Positions 16,739 to 25,426 of a DNA stretch of 44,297 nt are shown here, one piece after another (the stretch's first letter is position 1; each line of letters opens with the position of its first letter). A model generated the notes under the pieces. It ran no database searches, was not told the origin of the DNA, and saw only the letters and a program-made list of their open reading frames with translations. The position numbers were made by a program, and so were the translations under genes. Source of the stretch: Flavobacterium sp. UBA6203 (GTDB lineage: Bacteria; Bacteroidota; Bacteroidia; Flavobacteriales; Flavobacteriaceae); the NCBI GenBank assembly GCA_002421645.1, contig DIST01000030.1:1-44297 (forward strand), read 5' to 3'.

Positions 16739-18817
16739 TTAGTAAATTAATTTAGTCGTAACTTTAATGTTGTTTTCTAAAAGCACTTGAACAATCAAAG
16801 CGGAGTTAGTTTTAACAACTGCATTAGTATTAAAAGTAGTACTGTTGATATTTTTATTTTGAGAAATTAATCTTCCGGTTACATCATATACCAGTACTTC
16901 TTTTATAGTTGTTTTTGCATTTACCGTGATGCCTTCATTTGCAAATACAACAATGTTTTGTTCAGATATAAAGTCTTCATTACTTAAAGTTTGATTTCTA
17001 AACTTCAATACAAATCGATTGTCAAATTTTCCAGTAGTTGAACTAAAAGAATAAGGAGCAACTTTTAAATCATGTGTAATTCCTAATTCTAAATCCTGAA
17101 TGTAAATGTCTTGGTTTTCTGCAAAAATTCCATCAACATCAGTTAATCCAAACGTATGCGTACCTGCTAAATTTGTAGTGTATCCTAATGGAACTTCATC
17201 TGTGTCAGCAAATGGTAAAGCTTTTCCTTGAATATTAAAATATCTTGAATCAATTAAGCTGTATAATTCAAATCCAGATTTTAATTTAGATTCAGCGTCA
17301 AATATGCGATCAATTTCATTAGTTGCATCTGTTACATATCCAATTAAAGCACTACTTGCAATTTCATTTGGAGCTACTAAATTCAACCAAATTCTGTGTT
17401 TTTCTTCTGGAGTTTCAGTATCATCATTTGATTCTGATGTAGCCAATCTAAAAAATTGATTATTAGATACTGCTTTTCCTCTCATGCTGTTTGTGAAGAT
17501 AGCATTCGTAGTAGTTGAATTGGTATCTTTTCTCATTTTTACAAAGAATCCCTGCCCCGAACCAATTAAACCTCTAACGCCACTTTTCGATGTTCCTGTA
17601 GCATTCATTTTTACATAATCATTTGCTGAATAATTATAAGCAAATGTTCCATAAAAAGGAGAATTACTATTTCCAATACGTGTATTATGTGTCCAAACGT
17701 GCACATATCCATCAATATCAGTATTACCATCTAAGAATTTTTTTACATCAATTGCAGATGGATAAGGGTTTCCAATTAAGTTCCAATTATCATCATCTTC
17801 TGTTCCAACTCCACTACTTGTAGCGTAGTTAGCTCCCGAATACGTTCCTCTGTAAATAGGAGTAGTAATAGTACCATTATTTGGTTTTCCTACAAAAGTA
17901 GCTGTGTAGGTTTGGGCTGTAGTTGAAGAAAAATCATTCGGACCTCTTACTATATAACCTTTACCTGCAATCATGGTTTCATTGTTGGCTCCTGCCCAGT
18001 TTCCGTAACCGTTTAAGTTGTTTGCTACTGTTGGAACCCATTTGTAGATTAAGCTTGAGTTTGGAGATACACTTGAAATATTAAAATTTTCAACTGGCGA
18101 TGACCAATATACATAATCCATTTTTGTAATAGTAGTAGAACGTTTTTTAATGATATTACCTACGTTAGCTACGTTATCAATTTGGATTAAACTCGAATTG
18201 TTTTCAATTAAAAACTGTGCGTTTGAACCTACTTCAACTTTACCTTTTACCGTAACTAAACCTTCATTATTGATGGTTAAATTTCCTGTATTAGAAATGG
18301 TAATGGTTTTTGCTTCAGCATTTTTATTTGTAATTAGACATGCCACATTATTGTTGATAATAACATCACAATTAATAGAGGGAACTCCATTTGGCGACCA
18401 GTTTGAAGCATTGTCCCAACTTGAACTTTGCGATCCAACCCATGTTTTAGTACAAGTTTGGCAATTGTTGTTTTTAGTAACTCCCCAAAATGTAGGGTTG
18501 TTTTGAATAGCTCCTCTTACGCAGTAAGTAGATTCATCAGTACATGAATAAATAACACCGCCACCGTTTAAGTTTCCATAAACGATTAGTTCTACATTGT
18601 TTAATGATAACCAACCACCATTAAGGTTTAAATCGCCGTTAATAATAATAGTTTGAGTAGGACCATTACCACAATTACCGTTTCCTAGGCCATTAAATGC
18701 AGTTGGAAATGTCGTAAAATAGCTAGATAATGAATAACTACCATTGTGAGTGTAAGGGTTTTGAGAAAATATAAATAGGGGGAAAATTAAGAAATAAAAT
18801 AAAATGTTTTTTGTCAT
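16739..18817 (-). CDS. T9SS-exported protein, minimal member of the three-paralogue set
   Basis: The protein has 692 residues. A signal peptide (about 1-19, ending FIFSQ) precedes a short ~100-residue N-terminal part with NGDLNLNGGWLSLNN-like strands suggestive of a parallel beta fold. From residue 124 (KTWVGSQSSSWDNASNW) to the end it is the same ~570-residue module found at the C-termini of the two T9SS genes downstream. Landmarks shared by all three are DYVYWSSPV, GKGYIVRGP/GRGYIVRSP, DDNWNLIGNPYPS, GQGFFV and a final sorting domain (VLVYDVTGRLISQ). Because it is almost only the module, it may best show what the module does alone. No ligand or enzyme motif is apparent. Confidence 0.9.
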   Translation of the reverse strand: MTKNILFYFLIFPLFIFSQNPYTHNGSYSLSSYFTTFPTAFNGLGNGNCGNGPTQTIIINGDLNLNGGWLSLNNVELIVYGNLNGGGVIYSCTDESTYCVRGAIQNNPTFWGVTKNNNCQTCTKTWVGSQSSSWDNASNWSPNGVPSINCDVIINNNVACLITNKNAEAKTITISNTGNLTINNEGLVTVKGKVEVGSNAQFLIENNSSLIQIDNVANVGNIIKKRSTTITKMDYVYWSSPVENFNISSVSPNSSLIYKWVPTVANNLNGYGNWAGANNETMIAGKGYIVRGPNDFSSTTAQTYTATFVGKPNNGTITTPIYRGTYSGANYATSSGVGTEDDDNWNLIGNPYPSAIDVKKFLDGNTDIDGYVHVWTHNTRIGNSNSPFYGTFAYNYSANDYVKMNATGTSKSGVRGLIGSGQGFFVKMRKDTNSTTTNAIFTNSMRGKAVSNNQFFRLATSESNDDTETPEEKHRIWLNLVAPNEIASSALIGYVTDATNEIDRIFDAESKLKSGFELYSLIDSRYFNIQGKALPFADTDEVPLGYTTNLAGTHTFGLTDVDGIFAENQDIYIQDLELGITHDLKVAPYSFSSTTGKFDNRFVLKFRNQTLSNEDFISEQNIVVFANEGITVNAKTTIKEVLVYDVTGRLISQNKNINSTTFNTNAVVKTNSALIVQVLLENNIKVTTKLIY

Positions 18818-18905
18818 GTTTTTCTAAAATTGTATTTATATCAGTTATTCTCTTTTGAATTACGCTTATGTTAAAAAATTGTACAGTTATTTTAAAATTC
18901 GATTG

Positions 18906-18913
18906 CAAATGTA
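18906..18913 (-). promoter_or_regulatory. -7 promoter element for the 692-aa T9SS gene
   Basis: The minus strand reads TACATTTG, a full TAnnTTTG match, about 90 bases upstream of the ATG at 18817. Confidence 0.45.
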
Positions 18914-19278
18914 AATTGTTGATTTCTAAAATACTATGGGTTTTCACTTTTTTTTTAAAGAGTCTTTTTTAAATCGATTGAATTTTGCTTAAATAACTGA
19001 AAATCAAATACTTATTTTTTATTATAGGATTTTATACTTTCATTTTTTTACCTATTAAAAATTAATTATTATCAATTAAAACATTGATTTAATGTGTTTT
19101 TTGTATCAAAACATATAAATCATTATTTTATTCGTAAAAATGCTGTTTTTTTAAGTAGAGGATATATTTTTTTAACTTACAGGTAAATAAAGTACTTTTT
19201 TTATCTTTTTTTAACATGTATTTTAACATTAAAAAATATCAAAAAACGCACAAAGTTTATTATTTGATAATAATAAGA

Positions 19279-19286
19279 TAAATTTG
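19279..19286 (+). promoter_or_regulatory. -7 promoter element for the PLP-dependent enzyme gene
   Basis: TAAATTTG matches TAnnTTTG and lies 22 bases upstream of the GTG start at 19309, implying a leader of under 20 bases. Confidence 0.5.
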
Positions 19287-19308
19287 ACTCTCAAAAAATC
19301 ATTAAAAA

Positions 19309-20211
19309 GTGAATCAAAAAATCAATTTGATAAGGGAAAAAGAGATAACGCTTTATATCAAAAGAGAGGATTTATTGCATCCTATTATTTCTGGAAATAA
19401 GTTTAGAAAGTTAAAATACAATTTGGAGGAAGCGAAACAGCAGAACAAAAAAACGCTTTTAACTTTTGGGGGTGCTTTTTCAAATCATATCTTAGCTGTA
19501 GCCGGTGCGGGTGCAGAATTTGGTTTTAACACAATCGGAGTAATTAGAGGCGAGGAATTAGAAAATAATATAAATGATAATCCTACTTTATCCCAAGCAA
19601 AAGATTTTGGAATGCAATTCCATTTTGTAAGTAGAGATTTGTATCGAGAAAAAGAAACGCATTCTTTTATTTTGCAACTGCAAGATAAATATGGAGATTT
19701 TTATTTTCTTCCCGAAGGCGGTACAAATTTTTTAGCAATTAAAGGATGTGAAGAAATTTTAACGGTTGAAGATAAAACTTTTTTTACTCATGTGGTTTGT
19801 TCTACAGGAACTGGTGGAACTTTCTCAGGTCTTGTGAATTCTTCTACAGAAAACCAACAACTTATTGGATTTTCTTCTCTAAAAGGTGCTTTTTTATCTG
19901 ATGTTATTCGTAATTTTGTAACCAAATCAAATTGGATTATCAATGATGATTATCATTTTGGTGGATATGGAAAAGTAAATTGCGAATTAATTCAGTTTTT
20001 GAATGCATTTTACAAGCAAACAAAAATTCCTCTCGATCCCATATATACAGGAAAGATGGTATATGGCGTAATGGACTTGATTGAGAAAGATTTTTTTCCG
20101 CCTAATGCTAAAATTCTGATGATTCATACGGGTGGTTTACAAGGTGTTAAAGGAATGAATTTGGCGCTACAAAAAAAGAATAAAGAAATAATCTGTTATG
20201 ATGAAATGTAA
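19309..20211 (+). CDS. PLP-dependent ACC deaminase / D-cysteine desulfhydrase-like enzyme
   Basis: This 300-aa fold-type II PLP enzyme begins at GTG; the family N-terminus (YIKREDLLHPIISGNKFRKL) leaves little room for another start. Lys31 in SGNKFRKLKYN is the expected Schiff-base lysine. FGGAFSNHILAVAGAGAEFG is the substrate/PLP-phosphate side block, and CSTGTGGTFSGL binds the cofactor phosphate. Family members either deaminate 1-aminocyclopropane-1-carboxylate or release H2S from D-cysteine. The two activities cannot be separated confidently here, and Flavobacterium homologues are usually annotated with both names. The gene has its own -7 element and no obvious operon partner. Soluble and cytoplasmic. 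Confidence 0.88.
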   Translation: MNQKINLIREKEITLYIKREDLLHPIISGNKFRKLKYNLEEAKQQNKKTLLTFGGAFSNHILAVAGAGAEFGFNTIGVIRGEELENNINDNPTLSQAKDFGMQFHFVSRDLYREKETHSFILQLQDKYGDFYFLPEGGTNFLAIKGCEEILTVEDKTFFTHVVCSTGTGGTFSGLVNSSTENQQLIGFSSLKGAFLSDVIRNFVTKSNWIINDDYHFGGYGKVNCELIQFLNAFYKQTKIPLDPIYTGKMVYGVMDLIEKDFFPPNAKILMIHTGGLQGVKGMNLALQKKNKEIICYDEM

Positions 20212-20341
20212 GCTTTTTAATGGCTTAATGATTTCTAAAAAAAAGTATACTCCTGTCTGCCATCATAATTATTGCTTGATTTATTAGGGGATATAATGAG
20301 GGTAATTTCGATAAATTTAAATGGTATAGAAACACAAACAA

Positions 20342-21184
20342 ATGAAAAGTAAATTCGTCATTTTTATTTTAGCACTATTAGTAATAAGTTGTAAAAGTAC
20401 TAATCCTGTTGTTAGAACAACTAAAAAGAAGCCAGTTGTACATTCAAAATCAACTGCTACAAAAGGTCTTACTAAAAATCCCAATTCAAAAACTTCAGAT
20501 AATAATGCTCAAGTTTCTTTAGAAGCAACTTCAAATATTAAAACGTATGCCGAAGAGATTCAAAATTACGTTGAAAACTTTAAAGAAATCGCTATGAATA
20601 ACATGAAGAATCATGGAATTCCAGCAAGTATTACTTTGGCTCAAGGAATTTTAGAATCGGGAGCAGGAAAAGGCAAGTTGGCACAATCTGCCAACAATCA
20701 TTTTGGGATAAAATGCCACACAGGATGGACGGGAGATAGTGTTCGTCATGATGATGATGCAGAGCAAGAATGTTTCAGAAAATATGAACATCCTTCAGAA
20801 TCTTACAGAGATCATTCTTTGTTTTTAACTTCTAGAACACGATATGCAAATTTGTTCAAATTAGACAAAGGAGATTACGAATCTTGGGCAAGAGGTTTAA
20901 AAGCAGCAGGATATGCTACGGATGTTAAATACCCCGATAAATTAATTGGATTAATTGAGCGTTTTGAATTGTATAAATATGATAACCAAGTACTGAGTCG
21001 CGACTTTAAACCTACTAAAAAAGAAGTTGTAGCAGCTCAAGGTGGCAACTACTATACTGTTCAGCAAGGAGACACCTTGTATGCATTGTCAAAAAAATTT
21101 AATCTTACTGTAGACGATTTAAAAAAGTTAAATAATATGTCTGATACTACTATTTCAATCGGACAACAAATTAAAATTAAATAA
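20342..21184 (+). CDS. GH73 N-acetylglucosaminidase lipoprotein with C-terminal LysM
   Basis: The protein has 280 residues with a lipoprotein signal (lipobox VISC, Cys17) and a Ser/Thr/Lys-rich linker. A GH73/FlgJ-type glucosaminidase domain covers about residues 70-215. The catalytic Glu is likely Glu105 in [16 protein letters not shown], followed by NNHFGIKC and the [18 protein letters not shown] block. A single LysM (about 236-280, [17 protein letters not shown]) gives peptidoglycan binding. It should cleave the glycan strand in the periplasm during cell-wall growth or separation. Its stop codon overlaps the hemL start (TAATG), so the two genes are probably co-transcribed and translationally coupled, an odd functional pairing. 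Confidence 0.92.
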   Translation: MKSKFVIFILALLVISCKSTNPVVRTTKKKPVVHSKSTATKGLTKNPNSKTSDNNAQVSLEATSNIKTYAEEIQNYVENFKEIAMNNMKNHGIPASITLAQGILESGAGKGKLAQSANNHFGIKCHTGWTGDSVRHDDDAEQECFRKYEHPSESYRDHSLFLTSRTRYANLFKLDKGDYESWARGLKAAGYATDVKYPDKLIGLIERFELYKYDNQVLSRDFKPTKKEVVAAQGGNYYTVQQGDTLYALSKKFNLTVDDLKKLNNMSDTTISIGQQIKIK

Positions 21185-22470
21185 TGTTATATAAAAGAAG
21201 TAGTGAATTATTTGTTGAAGCTAGCAAAGTAATTCCAGGAGGTGTTAATTCACCTGTTAGAGCTTTCAAAGGAGTGGGAGGTACTCCGATTTTTGTGAAA
21301 GAAGCTAAAGGAGCTTATTTGTATGATGAAGATGGAAACCGTTTAATTGATTATATTAATTCATGGGGACCAATGATTTTAGGTCATGCTTACGAGCCAG
21401 TAGTTAATGCAGTGGTTGAAAAAGCAAAAAAAGGAACATCATTTGGAATGCCAACAGAGTTAGAAACTCAAATTGCAAAATTAGCAGTTTCTATGGTTCC
21501 AAATATCGATAAAATTCGTTTTGTAAATTCGGGTACAGAAGCTTGTATGAGTGCCATTCGTTTAGCACGTGGTTATACAAAACGAGATAAAATTATTAAA
21601 TTTTCGGGTTGCTATCATGGACACTCAGATTCTTTTTTAATCGCAGCGGGAAGTGGTTTGAGTACATTTGGTGTGCCTAATTCTCCCGGAGTTACAGAAG
21701 GTACTGCAAAAGATACATTATTAGCCGCTTACAATGATATTGATAATGTTAAAGCTCTTTTTAAAGCTAACGAAAATCAAATTGCAGCGATTATTATTGA
21801 GCCTGTTGCTGGTAATATGGGATGTATTCCTCCAGCAAAAGGATTTCTAGAAGCGCTTAGAGATGTTTGTACTGCTAATGGAGCGTTGCTTATTTTTGAT
21901 GAAGTAATGACCGGATTTCGATTAGCAAAAGGAGGAGCACAACAATTATTCGGAATTCAAGCAGATATTGTGTGTTTTGGAAAAGTAATAGGTGGAGGAT
22001 TGCCTGTAGGAGCTTTTGCTGCAAGAGAGGAAATTATGAATTATTTGGCACCACTTGGTCCTGTATATCAAGCAGGAACTTTATCTGGAAATCCGTTAGC
22101 CATGGCTGCTGGCTATGAAATGCTAAAAGTTTTAAATGAAGATGAAACCATTTTTTCTAGATTAGAGGAAAAAACAGCTTATTTAGAGAATGGAATTAGA
22201 AGAGTCTTAAAAGAAGCCAATGTGATGTTTACAATAAATAGAGTAGGATCAATGATTTCAGTTCATTTTGATGCTAACCCTGTTTATGATTTTAATACTG
22301 CTAAAAATGGTGATAATGAAACTTTTAAGATTTTTTTTCACGGATTATTGAAACGTGGGGTTTATATCGCACCTTCTGCTTATGAAACTTGGTTTATAAC
22401 AGATGCACTGTCTTATGAAGATTTAGATTTTACGATAAATGCTATAGCAGATACAGCTAAAGAATTATAA
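21184..22470 (+). CDS. hemL: Glutamate-1-semialdehyde 2,1-aminomutase
   Basis: The 428-aa protein has normal family length. It converts glutamate-1-semialdehyde to 5-aminolevulinate in the C5 haem pathway, using PLP in the cytosol. Visible blocks are [18 protein letters not shown] at the N-terminus, [18 protein letters not shown] for PLP-phosphate binding, [11 protein letters not shown] for the PLP-ring Asp, and [15 protein letters not shown] with the Schiff-base Lys267. The ATG overlaps the stop of the GH73 gene by one base. A strong terminator follows directly. No other hem gene is in the window. Confidence 0.97.
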   Translation: MLYKRSSELFVEASKVIPGGVNSPVRAFKGVGGTPIFVKEAKGAYLYDEDGNRLIDYINSWGPMILGHAYEPVVNAVVEKAKKGTSFGMPTELETQIAKLAVSMVPNIDKIRFVNSGTEACMSAIRLARGYTKRDKIIKFSGCYHGHSDSFLIAAGSGLSTFGVPNSPGVTEGTAKDTLLAAYNDIDNVKALFKANENQIAAIIIEPVAGNMGCIPPAKGFLEALRDVCTANGALLIFDEVMTGFRLAKGGAQQLFGIQADIVCFGKVIGGGLPVGAFAAREEIMNYLAPLGPVYQAGTLSGNPLAMAAGYEMLKVLNEDETIFSRLEEKTAYLENGIRRVLKEANVMFTINRVGSMISVHFDANPVYDFNTAKNGDNETFKIFFHGLLKRGVYIAPSAYETWFITDALSYEDLDFTINAIADTAKEL

Positions 22471-22471
22471 T

Positions 22472-22501
22472 AAAAAAAGTCCCAAGATTGGGACTTTTTT
22501 T
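22472..22501. terminator. Bidirectional terminator between hemL and the small exported protein
   Basis: The 13-bp perfect arms aaaaaaagtccca (22472-22484) and tgggacttttttt (22489-22501) enclose the loop agat. The hairpin's end supplies bases of the minus-strand gene's stop codon (22500-22502), so one structure ends both convergent genes. Confidence 0.88.
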
Positions 22502-22832
22502 ATTTAATTAAATTCTCATAAAGAGCTTTATTATTTTTAAGTTTTCTAAACACATCAGGTGAAAAAGTACCTTCAAGTTTACTTTTTATGGTTTCATAAA
22601 TTTGATTTCTTTCTTTTTCAGTAAAAGCTTTAGATAAGGCTTGATGTTTATATACAAGCAAGTCAAAAATTCCATTTTCAATAGAACCTTCTAAAGGAAT
22701 TTCTTTAGCTAATGCATTTAATTCTAATTTTGCTAATGTTTTTGGGTCATTATCATTTGATTTCCCTTCTTGTGCAAATGCAATTGTACTGAAAGAAAAT
22801 AGTAATAATAAAGAAAAAATTATTTTTTTCAT
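22500..22832 (-). CDS. Small exported helical protein of unknown function
   Basis: This 110-residue protein has a clean signal peptide (MKKIIFSLLLLFSFSTIAFA, cleavage before QEG). The mature ~90 residues are charged and probably all-helical, with ALAKEIPLEGSIENGIFDLL and a KAFTEKERNQIYETIKSKLE segment. I do not recognise a named family. The acidic/basic helical make-up and position beside a second small exported protein with an LTPEQ pattern suggest a periplasmic role. A -7 element at 22859-22866 suggests its own promoter. Confidence 0.8.
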   Translation of the reverse strand: MKKIIFSLLLLFSFSTIAFAQEGKSNDNDPKTLAKLELNALAKEIPLEGSIENGIFDLLVYKHQALSKAFTEKERNQIYETIKSKLEGTFSPDVFRKLKNNKALYENLIK

Positions 22833-22858
22833 AATTGTAAATTTTTATTTTGGTTCGT

Positions 22859-22866
22859 CAAATCTA
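22859..22866 (-). promoter_or_regulatory. -7 promoter element for the 110-aa exported protein
   Basis: The minus strand reads TAGATTTG, matching TAnnTTTG, about 27 bases upstream of the ATG at 22832. Confidence 0.45.
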
Positions 22867-22906
22867 AATTAAATTTGAGATTAAAACAAAAGAATACAGA
22901 AAATAT

Positions 22907-23338
22907 TTAGTTAGCTTGTGATGTTCTTTTTCTTTTTTGCATTCGTTCTTCAACTTTTTCTTTTTTATCATCGCGTTTTTCTTCCCATTTTTTATATTGT
23001 TCAGGAGTTAATATTTCTTTCATTTTGGCTTTCATTTCAATTTGATTGTTAAGCATCTCATTTTTAATTGCATACTTTTCATCAGCAGTTGGTTTTTCTC
23101 CATTTTCTCGCTTTGATTTCATTTCTTCAATTTTCGTTACCCTTTTTTTAGCTTGCTCTAATAAAAGTGCTTTTACATCTTTTTGTTGTTTAGCATCTAA
23201 ATCTAAGTCCAATGTCATTCTTTTGACTTGAAGTTCGGTTTGTTGTTCTGGAGTTAACTTTTCTCTTCCCTGTTTTCTGTCTTGTGCAAAGGTTAATGTT
23301 GTCATCACTAAAGCAATTGCTAAAATTAATTTTTTCAT
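22907..23338 (-). CDS. Spy/CpxP-like periplasmic helical protein
   Basis: The protein has 143 residues with a signal peptide (MKKLILAIALVMTTLTFAQ). The mature part is highly charged and helical, with two LTPEQ motifs (KLTPEQQTELQVKRMTLDLD near residue 28 and EILTPEQYKKWEEKRDDK near 108). This arrangement is typical of Spy/CpxP-like periplasmic chaperones and of the Bacteroidota proteins annotated DUF4890. It ends in a Lys/Arg/Glu-rich tail. It may help protect envelope proteins or sense envelope stress, but this is inferred from the LTxxQ pattern only. No clear -7 element was found upstream. Confidence 0.82.
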   Translation of the reverse strand: MKKLILAIALVMTTLTFAQDRKQGREKLTPEQQTELQVKRMTLDLDLDAKQQKDVKALLLEQAKKRVTKIEEMKSKRENGEKPTADEKYAIKNEMLNNQIEMKAKMKEILTPEQYKKWEEKRDDKKEKVEERMQKRKRTSQAN

Positions 23339-23409
23339 CTTTTCGTTTTTTTAATTGTTTGATGATAAGACGCTAAAAAAATAAAAAGGTTTAATGGATT
23401 GTAAAAAAA

Positions 23410-23440
23410 AAGCGGAACTTTTTTTAAAAAAGTTCCGCTT
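23410..23440 (-). terminator. Intrinsic terminator of lysS
   Basis: The arms aagcggaac plus a T run (23410-23425) and an A run plus gttccgctt (23426-23440) form a long near-perfect hairpin. On the minus strand a run of T follows (23409 downwards). It lies 23 bases past the lysS stop. Confidence 0.8.
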
Positions 23441-23462
23441 CAAATTGTTAATTGTTAAAAAT

Positions 23463-25160
23463 TTATTTTCCTAAATATTCAGCAATTTTATTTTCGCCGT
23501 CAACTACTACTCGCATCAAGCCATGTTTGCTTAATCCTTTACTAGCAGCATCCCATTTTTTTCCGCTTAAATCGGCTTTTGTCTTTAAATCACCTATCGA
23601 AATTCCTTCGTTAGCTTTTAGAATTTCAATGATGTGTTTTTCGTCTTCTGTTAATTCCGGACCTTTTTTCTCTGGTCGCATTTGCGGGAAGAACAATACT
23701 TCTTGAATCGATTGGTTGTTTGTTAAGAACATGATTAAACGGTCCATTCCAATTCCTAAACCAGAAGTTGGAGGCATTCCATATTCTAAAGCTCTTAAGA
23801 AATCTTCATCGATAATTCCGTTTGCTTCGTCATCACCTTTAGCGGCTAACTCCATTTGAGCAACAAAACGCTCTCTTTGATCAATTGGATCATTTAATTC
23901 TGAGTACGCGTTTGCGATTTCTTTTCCACAAACCATCAACTCAAAACGCTCTGTTAAGTCTGGATTATCTCGGTGCGATTTACATAAAGGCGACATTTCT
24001 TTTGGATAATCCGTAATGAACGTTGGCTGAATGAAGTTACCTTCACATTTCTCGCCAAAAATTTCATCAATTAATTTTCCTTTACCCATGGTATCGTTCA
24101 CTTCGATTCCCATAGATTTTGCTGCTTCGCGTAATTCATCTTCCGATTTTCCAGTGATGTCAAAACCTGTGAATTGTTTGATAGCATCTGTCATCGTAAC
24201 TCTTGCGTAAGGTGCTTTAAAATCTACTTGGTGTTCTCCAAAAGTAGCTTTTGTGGTTCCGTTTACTTGAGTAGCACAATATTCTAATAAATTTTCAGTC
24301 ATTTCCATCATCCAGTTGTAGTCTTTGTAAGCTACATAAATTTCCATTGCGGTAAATTCTGGATTGTGCGTTCTGTCCATTCCTTCGTTACGGAAGTTTT
24401 TCGAAAATTCGTAAACACCATCAAAACCACCAACGATTAATCTTTTCAAATATAATTCGTTAGCAATTCGCATGTATAATGGAATATCTAAACTATTATG
24501 ATGTGTAATAAATGGACGAGCAGCCGCTCCACCAGGAATCGATTGTAAAACCGGAGTTTCTACTTCCATATAACCTGCTTCATTGAAAAACGTTCTCATG
24601 GCAGTGAACAATTTGGTTCTCTTCATGAAAACTTCTTTCACATGAGGATTAACCACTAAATCTACGTAACGCATACGGTAACGCAATTCTGGGTCGGTAA
24701 ATGCGTCAAACACATGACCTTCTTCGTCAGTTTTTGGTAATGGTAGCGGTTTTAACGTTTTGCTCAACATTTTAAAATCATCCACACGAACACACATGGC
24801 GCCTACTTTTGTCATGAATAATTCACCTTCAATTCCAATAAAATCACCTAAATCGGTTAATTTTTTAAAAACTTGATTGTAAAGCGTTTTATCTTCACCT
24901 TCGCAAAGTACATCACGATTAAAATACAACTGAATTCTTCCTTCGCTGTCTTGTAATTCAGCAAACGAAGCTTTTCCTTGATCACGAACACTCATCAAAC
25001 GTCCAGCCAAAATAACCTTCTTACCTTCTTCAAAATTTTCCTTCACTTGCTTTGAAGTGTGATTCACCGGAAATAAATCCGCTGGATAAGGGTTAATTCC
25101 AAGTTCGCGTAAAGCGTTTAGTTTGTCTCTTCTAATGATTTCTTGTTCCGAAAGTTGCAT
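23463..25160 (-). CDS. lysS: Lysyl-tRNA synthetase, class II, with C-terminal extension
   Basis: The 565-residue protein has the class II LysRS order. An OB-fold anticodon-binding domain (about 55-150, KVILAGRLMSVRDQGKASFA) is followed by the catalytic core. Motif 1 is around ETPVLQSIPGGAAARPF, motif 2 around NFRNEGMDRTHNPEFTAMEIY, and motif 3 is GMPPTSGLGIGMDRLIM. A usual bacterial LysRS ends just after the FFPQMRP block. Here about 62 more residues follow (504-565, starting TEDEKHIIEILKANEG), resembling a small winged-helix-like domain, which I recall from other Bacteroidota LysRS. It charges tRNA-Lys in the cytoplasm. It has its own -7 element and terminator. Confidence 0.97.
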   Translation of the reverse strand: MQLSEQEIIRRDKLNALRELGINPYPADLFPVNHTSKQVKENFEEGKKVILAGRLMSVRDQGKASFAELQDSEGRIQLYFNRDVLCEGEDKTLYNQVFKKLTDLGDFIGIEGELFMTKVGAMCVRVDDFKMLSKTLKPLPLPKTDEEGHVFDAFTDPELRYRMRYVDLVVNPHVKEVFMKRTKLFTAMRTFFNEAGYMEVETPVLQSIPGGAAARPFITHHNSLDIPLYMRIANELYLKRLIVGGFDGVYEFSKNFRNEGMDRTHNPEFTAMEIYVAYKDYNWMMEMTENLLEYCATQVNGTTKATFGEHQVDFKAPYARVTMTDAIKQFTGFDITGKSEDELREAAKSMGIEVNDTMGKGKLIDEIFGEKCEGNFIQPTFITDYPKEMSPLCKSHRDNPDLTERFELMVCGKEIANAYSELNDPIDQRERFVAQMELAAKGDDEANGIIDEDFLRALEYGMPPTSGLGIGMDRLIMFLTNNQSIQEVLFFPQMRPEKKGPELTEDEKHIIEILKANEGISIGDLKTKADLSGKKWDAASKGLSKHGLMRVVVDGENKIAEYLGK

Positions 25161-25179
25161 AGTATTGTATTTAAGCGTG

Positions 25180-25187
25180 CAAAGATA
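25180..25187 (-). promoter_or_regulatory. -7 promoter element for lysS
   Basis: The minus strand reads TATCTTTG, the most typical form of TAnnTTTG, 20 bases upstream of the ATG at 25160. Confidence 0.6.
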
Positions 25188-25196
25188 ATTTATTTT

Positions 25197-25276
25197 GTTT
25201 CAAGTTCAAAAGTTTCAGGTTTCAAGTTTTTCTGAAAAATCCCATCACCCATCACCAATTACCCATCACCATTTTT
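25197..25276. repeat. Short intergenic repeats upstream of lysS and lipB
   Basis: About 25197-25231 carries repeated tttcaagtt/gtttcaggttt words. The reverse complement resembles 2398-2423 (acttgaaac..gaaacctgaaac), upstream of the DUF4136/hutU junction. Next to it (about 25241-25276) is a run of imperfect direct repeats of cccatcacc/accaatt. Both look like low-complexity intergenic filler repeats rather than a mobile element. Confidence 0.5.
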
Positions 25277-25289
25277 CAATAACTATTCG

Positions 25290-25297
25290 TATCTTTG
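25290..25297 (+). promoter_or_regulatory. -7 promoter element upstream of the decayed ORF and lipB
   Basis: TATCTTTG matches TAnnTTTG. It lies ~125 bases before the lipB ATG, leaving an unusually long leader that contains the ORF remnant. Confidence 0.5.
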
Positions 25298-25309
25298 CTT
25301 CACTTTTCA

Positions 25310-25426
25310 AAACACAATTTCGGTTATCATGAAATCGCCACTAAAGACGAGTTTGCACAAGCAAACACATATGACGAGAAAGGCGATACCATTTGACCTT
25401 TAAAAAACAATAAAAGCTACAAATGA
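25310..25426 (+). pseudogene. Remnant of a short ORF overlapping the lipB start
   Basis: One frame reads a protein-like string (NFGYHEIATKDEFAQANTYD then EKGDTI), meets TGA at 25394-25396, and continues PLKNNKSYK to a TGA at 25424-25426. A single G-for-A change in the first TGA (to TGG, Trp) would join both parts. The final TGA overlaps the lipB ATG as ATGA, the usual sign of coupled genes. No ATG exists in this frame between the promoter and the TGA; the frame is closed upstream by TAA at 25280. I do not recognise the protein. It could be a decayed gene once co-translated with lipB, or chance. Confidence 0.4.

Larger units (their letters stand above)
18818..19308. other. Very AT-rich intergenic region with divergent promoters (491 bases)
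   Basis: No gene or RNA was recognised. A -7 element for the minus-strand T9SS gene is at 18906-18913 and one for the plus-strand PLP enzyme at 19279-19286. The middle (about 18940-19270) is almost pure A/T with no further structure that I could see. Confidence 0.75.

Noticed and set aside
25350..25367. gtttgc/gcaaac palindrome in the lipB leader as an operator or terminator
   Set aside because: Only 6-bp arms with no T run; it falls inside the protein-like frame and is likely chance.
25329..25403. 24-codon ATG frame in the lipB leader
   Set aside because: It overlaps the protein-like frame, ends before lipB without coupling, and has no family resemblance. Kept only as a possible leader ORF.
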